A stretch of DNA of 64,000 nt from Isochrysis galbana (lineage: Eukaryota > Haptophyta > Isochrysidales > Isochrysidaceae): contig CM030933.1 of the NCBI GenBank assembly GCA_018136815.1, positions 7,132,676 to 7,196,675 of the forward strand, in the 5' to 3' direction. How positions within the stretch are numbered: position 1 is the stretch's first letter; every line of letters begins with the position of its first letter. Of this stretch, positions 33,243 to 41,289 are shown piece by piece. Under the pieces are notes generated by a model that ran no database searches, was not told the origin of the DNA, and saw only the letters and a list, made by a program, of their open reading frames with translations. Both the position numbers and the translations under genes were made by a program.

Positions 33243-34353
33243 TCAGACGGCGTCTTTTGGCAAACTGCGAAATTTAGGGAATGCTTTGCCTGGCGGGTAC
33301 GCCAGCCAATTGCGTTCATCCCACTGTACGCCGCCTTCACGCCCTTCAACAATATGCAGTTGGAATGTGTGCCGGGATTTTTCCGAAACATTTGGGAGCG
33401 AGCAGTGGTCGACCTGTGGCATGGGGAGACCAAATCGCTCAACCGATAGGACATCCTGGGAACTAGCTCCGTAAGGCGGGAGGTTCGTACCACTAGTTCA
33501 GGCGTGCGTGGTATGTCAGCAGGCGCACCTGACCATGTATGACGACCAGATCTCCTGGCCCTGCGATGACTGGGACGAAGCCAAGCTCTGCAGGATCAGC
33601 TACCCCCTCTGGCATCCCCCCCTCCCACTTGCTAGCCTCCGCCTTCTCGCTTCCGGGCAGCTTCACGAAGGTCATTTTGCCCTCACCAGGCCTGCCACCA
33701 GGGTTTTGAGACACGGGGACATCACGAGCGAAATGCCGGCGCAACGGCTCCGCATGCGACCCCGGGCGGGCCCACAAACAGCCGTTAGTCTCGTCCGCCT
33801 TTTCGAGAGCCAGCCACAAGCCAATGCATGATGGTGGGTCTGTCCGCAAGAAGCTCGAGTCTTGGTGGGGAGTAACCGGCGCGCCTATGCGCGGTTGCTT
33901 GAAGATATACATGCTCTGAACGAGGTCGGGCGACCGCATCCCCAGCGCATTCACCAGCTCCTGAACTTTTGAGGACTGCACATATTTGTGGAACTCAGGC
34001 ACAAGCTCATGTAGCGCGTGTCCAACCTTGTTGAGGGCGGTAGACTTTTCCACCCCGGGGCGCAAGGCGCCAGTGGAGTCGTCGGCAGCGCCAGGCTCGA
34101 GGAAGAAACGCACCTTATCGGCCGACGAGAGGAAATAATCATCAGATCCCTGTGCTCCCTCCTGTTCACCATCAGTGCGGAAGATACTCAGCTTCTCATT
34201 GGCCGCGCCAGGCGTCCACTGGTCGATCAGCCGGGCCATTGCGGCGAGCATGCCCTCACACTCGGCCTTGGATGCGAAGCTGCGTAGCACCACGTAACCA
34301 TCCCGCTCGAACGCGGCCACCGATTCCGAGAGAGCCGGCGCGGCACTTCCCAT
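33243..34353 (-). CDS. PHYHD1: Phytanoyl-CoA dioxygenase family protein (PHYHD1-like)
   Basis: Two exons, 34,353-33,529 and 33,413-33,243, join in phase 0 at HGQ|VDHC to give 331 residues. Fe(II)/2-oxoglutarate dioxygenase signatures: the first two metal ligands are in TPHQDSSFLRTDPPS (His-x-Asp). LWLALEKADETNGCLWARPG follows. The third His lies just after the exon joint (IHGQ|VDHCSLPNVSEKSRH), and the 2-oxoglutarate Arg is in SEKSRHTFQLH. The C-terminus (W-DERNWLAYPP) matches PHYHD1 better than peroxisomal PHYH. No N-terminal targeting signal is visible. The substrate of this branch is not established. Read without the intron the gene would lose its third metal ligand, so splicing decides function. 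Confidence 0.85.
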
Positions 34354-34395
34354 TGCGACGGCCCGCCCTTCTCTCGCTCCCCCTGATTGCTTTCG

Positions 34396-35047
34396 CTACG
34401 GATAGTTTAGTTGTTCGAGCCAGCCTTGCCGGATCGGCGCCCACACACTTTCGCACGCGCCGCTGAGCAACTGAGCAACCTCCAAGGCGTGTGCGCTCGC
34501 CTTGCGCGAACGCTCGATGTACATTGCGCACGCCTTCTCAGCGGGTGAAGCCACTTCAGGGAGGCCTCGCGGGGCCACCACTGAGTAGGTAGATAGGCAC
34601 AGGATCGCACGGCCGAGTATCACTGCCGCATTAGCATGAGTGAACTCTGAACTCTCCCGTCTCCCGTGCGACCCTGTGCCTTGGCCTCTGCTGCGCTGGA
34701 CTTGGCGTACGTATGAAGCGCGTATGCATGAGTCCAGCGCAGGCCGCCATCAGGCCGAGCTTGCACATGAGCCCTGGGCTCAATGCGCTCGCCTCGGCGA
34801 ACGGCCTCCATGAGGGCCTGAGCACTTCTGGCAGCGCTCGGCAGCGCTCGCCAACGTCCCAGGGGCTGGCCTCATGGAGGTCGGGCCGTGTCGAATTATC
34901 GTATGCCTGCGGCGCGACGGTCGGGGATATGTCACTACCGGACTGTGCGATCCTCGAGATCAAGCGTGCGACCCACCAGGCACCAAGGGACCTCCCACAT
35001 CCCTCGCGAGGCGCTTGAGCTTGGGCTCTGCTTGGGCTCCTCACCAC
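34396..35047 (-). CDS. Hypothetical two-exon gene, 5' end uncertain
   Basis: Exon a (about 35,047-34,711) reads WWVARLISRIAQSGSDISPT and, further on, LSPGLMCKLGLMAACAGLMH. The donor at 34,710 (AC|GTACGC) and the acceptor at 34,623 (GGCAG) join in frame to exon b, which reads LGRAILCLSTYSVVAPRGLP, then a helix with EKACAMYIERS and HALEVAQLLSGACESVW, with a stop at 34,396. I recognise no family. Consistent frame across the putative intron and helical character favour a real gene. The start codon was not found with confidence. Confidence 0.35.
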
Positions 35048-35288
35048 TCACCAGCTGGCAGCCATTGCGAAGCCGACAGCCGGCGATCGGCCGACGCGGA
35101 ACCTCCGCGTTTGTTATGGGGATGCGCCCGTCATTCACTGCTTTGATTCTCCCACGCGCGCGATCCTCCCATTCTCCCAAAATCCAAAATAGACTTCCCC
35201 ATGGGCCGGACAAGGCGGGGGAGTGGGGAGTCACTCACCGACTCACCGACGCCATGGACATGGATTTTCGTGGGGTAGAGGGGGTTCG

Positions 35289-35326
<38 letters not shown>

Positions 35327-35576
35327 TATGGGGGGCAGGTAAGGGGAGTCCCTGGGGAATCCTTGGACACCCAGGAGGGGTGGAAAATAGTGGTTAAAAA
35401 GCGTGAGTGACCGGCCCATCCCCTAAAAGAAAACCTTTTGTGTTCACCGCCGCGCTCATTTGGAGCGCGCGCGCTCTCGCAGAAGGAGGCCAACTGCCCG
35501 GCCGCTCCGCCTCTGCGCCGCGCGCCGCGCCCCTTGCCTGTCTCTCTTGCTCTCTGGCGGGCTCGTGTTCGGCGCG
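35048..35576. other. Intergenic region with 35-base G tract
   Basis: 35,291-35,325 is an uninterrupted run of about 35 G, followed by GGGGGGCAGG. It is probably the 5' flank of MKS1. Its true length is unreliable in any assembly. Confidence 0.6.
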
Positions 35577-38018
35577 ATGGCTGGCACGTACACGCCGACG
35601 GCGACATACCGGACGAGCGATCCGATAGACAACCTGCGAATCCGCGTTGAGCTGCGCAAGGTCGGGACCAAGGGGCAGCGCTTGCTCGCTGCACCGCACC
35701 AACCATATGGCCAGCAGCGTCCATCAACAAAGCGCAATGAAGATGGCGGCAAGATGCTTGCCAAGCGGTGGCGGGGTGCTCGCGCCGGGGACGAGCAGGC
35801 GCAAGGCAGTGCGAACGATTCGGATGAAGAGGCCGTGGCGGAGGCAACACCTCTGCATATGGAGGAAGAGGAGCCGGATCGGATCATTGAGGTGGGAGAC
35901 TTTTCTTGGCAGCAAAAAGTTTTCGGCAAGCTAGAGGTTGCGCGTATCCGTAGGCTGAACTCCCGGCAGGATAGTGGCAGTCGCACCGGCGCCGCCTCTT
36001 GGTTGGGCAACGGCGGGGACAACCTTATTCTAGCGCAACAGCGAGTTGCCCTGGCTGCTCTGGATGCCGAATCTGCCTCCCGAGGAGGTGGGCCGTACAC
36101 GGGGAGAACGCTGTACACGCGCACCGCCTCTGAGGGCATGACGGATGATTACGTGATGCGCAGTCGACTGACGTCATCTCCGAACGAGCAGCTCACACCA
36201 CTCGCTCGAGCTATTCTCGATGGCAGCTCGGCTCGTCGCCACCATGATTTGTCTGGCGATTTGCACAGCGTTGATATGCATGTCCTCGCGGAGCTTCCGG
36301 CCAACGAGCTGGGTCACAGTCCCAATGACGCTCGCGGGAAACGATCTGGTCATCGAAACAAGCGGACTGGGCGTGAGACCTCCAAGGAGGAGAGTGATGA
36401 TGAGGCGGACATCCAGGTTGTCACTCTTGTCACCATTCGCTTCTTCTCCAACGGGCGCCTTGATGTGCGACCGGATTTCAGCGAGCTGTCGTCCCTAGAG
36501 ACGGAATCGTCATCAGCTCAGTCAGCCCTTCCAACTGATGCATCGACTGCAACCCTGACCAAGTGGGAGTGGAACTCAGGGGTGCCGGCGCCGGAGAAGC
36601 CTCCTAAATGGCATCGAATTGGCGACTCAAGATACGAGTTCCGCGTGTACAATCTTTCTGAGCGATTGGACGGCGAGCCGCTCTTTGAGCCGTCCGGTGC
36701 TCTGACTGGCAAGAGGGCACGCGATCAGGGCAGTGGTGGCGTCGGGGCTGGTGGTGGACCATCAAATATTTCTCTTACTCTCATGGAGTTCGTGATGCCA
36801 CCACCCTCCGCAGTGCGCATGCATCACTTCATCGAGATCGAATCTGTATCTGGATTCGGCGCCGGGCGCATATGCGTCCAGTTTTTTGCCGCGGCCAGTC
36901 CCGGCTGGAAGCTACTCGCCAATTCCGTCTGCACTGGCACCACGCAGATAGCGATTTCAGATGACGAAAACAGGCCGCACTGCTCGACTAACGATGTCCA
37001 CCATGACCTCGCTGTGTTGGATGTCGTCTCCCTATCCTCATTTGGCCTCGCGGCGGCCTTCGTTTTGAGCACATCCGCCGCATGTGCGGCTGTCATCGCC
37101 GCTGCGACAAACAGCGCTGTTGGGCCCGCTCAGCCGACGGCTTTCCCGCCATCCCTTTCTGCATTTTTAGCGGCGCTTGCTGTTGTTGTGGTCGCGTTGG
37201 CCGTTGGCTTTGCAAAGTGGACTCTTGGCATTCCCACCATGACAACACGACAACGGAAACCCGGCGCAGTCATCTCGCTCCCTCTAGAAATCACGCTGGA
37301 ATGCGACGGCCCGCCGCCCACAGCGCGGCCCCCTCTCACGCTGTTCCTTTCAATCCTGCGCGTGGACTCTTTGGGGAGACATACCCACCTAGGATACGCC
37401 CAGTTTTCTCCATCCGCTCGTGCGGGTGAAGTCGTGCATACTGCCCGCTCCTTCCGGCTCGCTTTGTCTCGATCGGAGATGCTTGCCGACATGTTTGTGG
37501 GCGGCATGAAGGAGCTGAACGATCTGCGCGCTCTAAGCATTCCTTCGGGCTTCGATGGCCCGTGCTTGAACAAATTTGGCCTACAGACCAAGAGTCACGG
37601 TTCCATCACCTTACGCTCGCGCACCATCCTCCACAAGCAGCCCGATCTTGTTGGCCCTGCCAGCCGTGGTGTAGCGGGCTTGGGAAGCACGAAAAAATTA
37701 ACCGCGCTTCTCTCGAACCCCAACGGAAGCCGCAAGAGCGCGCCCTTCCGTGCGATTGCTGGTGCTAGGTCGTTGGCTGGATCGGAAAGTGCGGCAGACC
37801 GAGTGCGGAAACGCTTGCAAGAGCGGCGTGAAGCGGAGCGGGCCGCTTCGGGGCGGGCTTCTGCGGTCTCAGCTTCCTCTAGGGCCTCTGCCTCTTTGCC
37901 AGGAGCTGGGATTGAAATGGGAGATGGTGCAGCCAAGGCCGTCCCAGCTCCGTCCTCTTTGGCCCCTGGTGATATTACCACGCAACAAAACGAACCACAA
38001 ACGCAAACCGCAACATAG
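35577..38018 (+). CDS. MKS1: MKS1, B9-domain ciliary transition-zone protein
   Basis: Single-exon protein of 813 residues starting MAGTYTPTATYRTSDPIDNL, which matches the MKS1 N-terminus (YR-DP--NLR-RV). A middle acidic and basic linker is followed by VTLVTIRFFSNGRLDV and SRYEFRVYNLSE. The B9 (C2-like) domain starts MHHFIEIESVSGFGAGRICV and ends FLSILRVDSLGRHTHLGYAQ, MFVGGMKELNDLRALSIPSG and NKFGLQTKSHGSITLRSRTI. MKS1 works with B9D1 and B9D2 in the gate at the base of cilia. Between the two B9 halves (about 36,940-37,250) lies an extra segment of roughly 100 residues with two very hydrophobic helices, absent from the usual domain. It is either an unspliced in-frame intron or a true insertion. 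The upstream open frame has no ATG, so 35,577 is the start. Confidence 0.85.
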   Translation: MAGTYTPTATYRTSDPIDNLRIRVELRKVGTKGQRLLAAPHQPYGQQRPSTKRNEDGGKMLAKRWRGARAGDEQAQGSANDSDEEAVAEATPLHMEEEEPDRIIEVGDFSWQQKVFGKLEVARIRRLNSRQDSGSRTGAASWLGNGGDNLILAQQRVALAALDAESASRGGGPYTGRTLYTRTASEGMTDDYVMRSRLTSSPNEQLTPLARAILDGSSARRHHDLSGDLHSVDMHVLAELPANELGHSPNDARGKRSGHRNKRTGRETSKEESDDEADIQVVTLVTIRFFSNGRLDVRPDFSELSSLETESSSAQSALPTDASTATLTKWEWNSGVPAPEKPPKWHRIGDSRYEFRVYNLSERLDGEPLFEPSGALTGKRARDQGSGGVGAGGGPSNISLTLMEFVMPPPSAVRMHHFIEIESVSGFGAGRICVQFFAAASPGWKLLANSVCTGTTQIAISDDENRPHCSTNDVHHDLAVLDVVSLSSFGLAAAFVLSTSAACAAVIAAATNSAVGPAQPTAFPPSLSAFLAALAVVVVALAVGFAKWTLGIPTMTTRQRKPGAVISLPLEITLECDGPPPTARPPLTLFLSILRVDSLGRHTHLGYAQFSPSARAGEVVHTARSFRLALSRSEMLADMFVGGMKELNDLRALSIPSGFDGPCLNKFGLQTKSHGSITLRSRTILHKQPDLVGPASRGVAGLGSTKKLTALLSNPNGSRKSAPFRAIAGARSLAGSESAADRVRKRLQERREAERAASGRASAVSASSRASASLPGAGIEMGDGAAKAVPAPSSLAPGDITTQQNEPQTQTAT

Positions 38019-38477
38019 TCGCAGGAGCAGCACGTGGATGCGATTGTAGACCTACGCTTTCCCGAACCACTTTATGCCACTTCGATGCGGTCGGATTCTG
38101 GCTGGGCTTACACCCATGCCCATAACTGCGCCCTCCTCTGAGATGTGCTTCATACACTTGATCTATGCAGATTGCCGGCACATTTTCTCATTCTTATTCT
38201 TCGCCCTCCCACATTGGGACGCGTGATTTCCGTGCCCTCTCCTCCAACGGCATCATCAGTCGCATTGTAGCTAGCAGACATGACTGCGCACGGAACCCAA
38301 TCCACTCTTTTGGAAGATGATGTGCTGCATTGCTCCATAGCTCTAAAAAAAACATCTGAAGATTCCGGGCTATACACCTACTATCCTAAGGCATCCCTTT
38401 CGCTATCCTGACATCGCCCTTCTCTTCCCTTCCCTCCAACCCCCTCCCTTTTCCCTTATCATTCCTTTGTTTTGCAA
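38019..38477. other. 3' flank of MKS1, no gene seen
   Basis: The right end (38,463-38,493) has an inverted copy at 32,807-32,845. Confidence 0.4.
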
Positions 38478-38672
38478 CTAAGTTTATACTTAGACGCGAT
38501 GGAGCGCGCCGCCGCGACTCCCCTCTCCTTCGGGCCCCCCGCCGAGGGCGCCCCACCAGTGCCCATGGAGCAGCCGCTGTCGAAGCGGCCGCGTCCGCCC
38601 AGCGGCGCCCACCGTGTGACACAGTTGATGGATATCTACCTCAAGGGAGGGTCTTGGACCTCAGAGAAGTAA
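38478..38672 (+). CDS. Hairpin and start module, copy 4, with short ORF
   Basis: Stem CTAAGT/ACTTAG (loop TTAT) at 38,478-38,493, then ACGCG and an ATG at 38,499. The 57-residue ORF begins MERAAATPLSFGPPAEG, has the basic SKRPRPPSG patch seen in the ankyrin gene's first exon (PLSPKRPRQDE), and ends DIYLKGGSWTSEK. The last part recurs at 39,285-39,367, where the frame continues EKEKKTKKMKDLIKA before stopping, so this copy is probably prematurely ended. It is either a truncated family member or the first exon of a spliced gene. Confidence 0.4.
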   Translation, partial: LSLYLDAMERAAATPLSFGPPAEGAPPVPMEQPLSKRPRPPSGAHRVTQLMDIYLKGGSWTSEK

Positions 38673-39867
38673 AAGAAGACTATAAGAAGATGACGACTTA
38701 AGGCTGCCTGATATGTGAACGTGGAGCGCGTTCTGAAAGTTCTGAAAGTGCGCGGCGCGTTCTGTGCCCACCGTGGCCACTGGCGTATGGTTTCATACCG
38801 ATACCGCGGTAGCTGTGTAACATCCCAACCATCTTCCGTCATGTCACAAATCATTGCCTAGCCCTAGCCGTGCGTGGCGTTCCAAAGTAGTCCTCCATCT
38901 TTTGTACTTCAGCCAATTTGATTTTCTTCCGTATCGTGAACTCTTTGCTCTTTGACGACAAGTTTGGAGCGCGGATAAAAAATTTCCTTCTACCTACTGC
39001 TTATCTCAAGAAAAATAGTGCACACCGTGCGAGCGGCGCGCCTGTGTAAAAATAAATAAACGTTTCAACGCCAACTTGTTTCTAATCACACTTCAGGTGC
39101 AAACAGAATGACACTGAGGTCATCCGCATGTTGGAGGATATCATGGGGTCCTTCATCCACGCTGACGCTGACGGTGAAAATGACTATCTCGGGGCCGCCA
39201 TTCGCGCAGACGCCGTCGATCGATGTCGTGTGCCACCTCGTTGACAACAACGTGATTTACGAGTGTTCGTGACATATACATATACTATCTACCTGCTCAA
39301 GGGAGGGTCTTGGACCTCGGAGAAGGAAAAGAAGACTAAGAAGATGAAGGATTTAATTAAGGCATAAGGCTACCTGATATGTGGAAGTGGAGCGCGTTCC
39401 GAAAGTTTTGAAAGTGCGCGGCGCGTTCTGTGTCCACCGTCGATATAAAGTAGTAAAAGGTTTGGCATTCGGGTGAGAGTGAGAGTATGTGAATATTTTT
39501 GAAACATCCCACATCCCACATCCGCTCGACAGCGCGGCGACTCAGTGCTGCACCTTATAATAAGTACTGTTTCTAACCATACTTCATAGACGAGAAGCGA
39601 GAAGTGAAAACAAAACGTCCTCGTGGTCCTCTTTCGACGGAACGCGACCTTATTGGAGAGGAGAACGCGCGTTTCACCTTTTGCAACGAGGCCCCAATAG
39701 AGCCCCAAGAGCGCCCAGAGGTGCTATTTAGGGGGCCTCTTGTTGGCACCTTCTTGAGCCCTGCAAAAACCCTCCACTTTATCCTTTCCTCCGTGAAATA
39801 GGAAGTAAGTCTCGTCACGCGGCCGTCGTCCGGCCGCCTGTGCGCCTGTCTTTGGCCTCGGTTCGGG
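38673..39867. repeat. Duplicated gene-end fragments and a small inverted-repeat element
   Basis: 38,636-38,780 and 39,288-39,442 are two copies of the same segment (shared AAGGGAGGGTCTTGGACCTC, CTGATATGTG, AAAGTGCGCGGCGCGTTCTG). An orphan exon-like reading at 39,104-39,243 gives EVIRMLEDIMGSFIHADADG. A 19-bp motif copy lies at 39,632-39,650. 39,678-39,777 looks like a small inverted-repeat element ending GCAAAAACCCTCC. Confidence 0.5.
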
Positions 39868-40898
39868 ATGGGAGAAGACCCGACAGGGCCGCGCAGGCGG
39901 CAGCTAGACCTCGAGCTTTACGGCCAAACGCGCTCTCTCGGCGTACTCCCCACGAGCATCCACACTGACGCGAGGTGAGCCGCGCGCCGTAGCCTGCTAT
40001 TTGCTGGCAGCCCGTCGGTGACTAGGGTTGCTTGGGTTGCTTGGACATCTAGAGCCCTCATTGCGCCCTTGCTCTCCCTCTTTAGGACGGTGGTGCGAGC
40101 GCTTGCTCGACAGGTGTCTGGCCGAGGGCGGCCCATCATCCTCTCCTCGCAACGTGTGGCGGCTGTCGATGCTGCGCTGCGAGCGGATGGTTCATTCCAC
40201 GGCGTGGAGGCATTGCGTGAAGCCATCAGTACCTGGCGGCAACAGAAACGCCTGCGGGCCGATGCGGAGGGCATCAATGGTTACTACAATGCTGCACGCA
40301 GTAGTGGATACACGCAGCGGCTAGAGGGGCCGCAAGCTGCGCTTGCGACACGCTGTTTCGAGTTGACTGGCCTCGATGCAAAGGAGACCCCACTTGTTCT
40401 CGATGTAGGTATGTGGCCCACCCCAAAATGCTCTGGCGAATTGTCTGCTACTCATCCTGCATGACCGTTTTCATGTGAAACTACCTCCAATACTACCAGG
40501 CTGCGGCTCGGGCCTTTCATCAGTGCCTCTTCGCTGCTACGGAGCGCATGTGATTGGCCTGGACCTGTCATTTCAAATGCTGAAAGTTGCTCGAGGAGCA
40601 GGTGCTGAGGTAGTCCAGGCTGACATGGCGCGAGTTTTCCCGTTCCGCTCCGCAGTATTTGACGGGATTGTGTCGGTACGTAGACCATTGCTTTAGAGTC
40701 CACCTGAATCGGAGGCCTGTAGGACCATTACACGACCCAGCCGAAGTATATAGTGCCTTGCTCATATCCCTACCAAGAAAGCGAGCTGATTCTCACCTCC
40801 CGCTTTGTTGTTCAAGGTCTCAGCAGCCCAATTTTTGTGTGAGAAGGCAGCTGGCGAACCGCCTGCGATCCGCGCTGCAAGGTGCATGCGAGAGAGTT
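39868..40898 (+). CDS. BUD23: BUD23-like rRNA m7G methyltransferase, broken by gap
   Basis: Exons 39,868-39,974, 40,086-40,408, 40,500-40,675 and 40,817-40,898 join in frame; the last runs into the run of N. The SAM-binding motif is VLDVGCGSGLSS with the acidic motif II VIGLDLSFQML. The segment ADMARVFPFRSAVFDG, then IVSVSAAQFLC, is diagnostic of BUD23, the 18S rRNA N7-guanine methyltransferase acting with TRM112. Human and yeast versions read FDG-ISISA-QWLC. An N-terminal extension of about 100 residues (MGEDPTGPRRRQL onward) is not usual. The C-terminal third, including the basic nuclear tail expected of the family, is absent: after the gap the sequence is the retrotransposon, and beyond it (53,331 onward) I do not find the missing part. 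It is either disrupted by the insertion or hidden by mis-joined assembly. Confidence 0.7.
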
Positions 40899-40998
40899 NN
40901 NNNNNNNNNNNNNNNNNNNNNNNNNNNNNNNNNNNNNNNNNNNNNNNNNNNNNNNNNNNNNNNNNNNNNNNNNNNNNNNNNNNNNNNNNNNNNNNNNN
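40899..40998. other. Assembly gap (100 N)
   Basis: Exactly 100 N, the usual placeholder for unknown length. It hides the left end of the retrotransposon terminal repeat and the rest of the BUD23-like exon. Confidence 0.99.
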
Positions 40999-41040
40999 AT
41001 ATTCATGCCTACAGCCTTCAGTATGGGCAGGAATACAACA
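40999..41040 (-). repeat. Left long terminal repeat, visible end
   Basis: 42 bases matching 53,290-53,330 with a single-base indel. The other side is lost in the N run. Confidence 0.8.
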
Positions 41041-41289
41041 CCCCCGACTTAAATCGAGACGTCTCCCGATGTCGAGCCAAGAGAGTTCATTTAACCATAC
41101 GAGACGAGAGACTTAGAAGAGGAGGATTAACCCATGGATCCAAAGCGAGCACAAAATCGGCAGCTTAGCGCGCGGCCCCCGATTTCGTACGCCACGTCCT
41201 ACCACGTTCTCCCTTTTACAGGAGTTTTGCTCGGGCAGTTGCGCTGGGTCAGGCGCTGACGCGACGCTAATCATCCACTTCCGGTCGAC

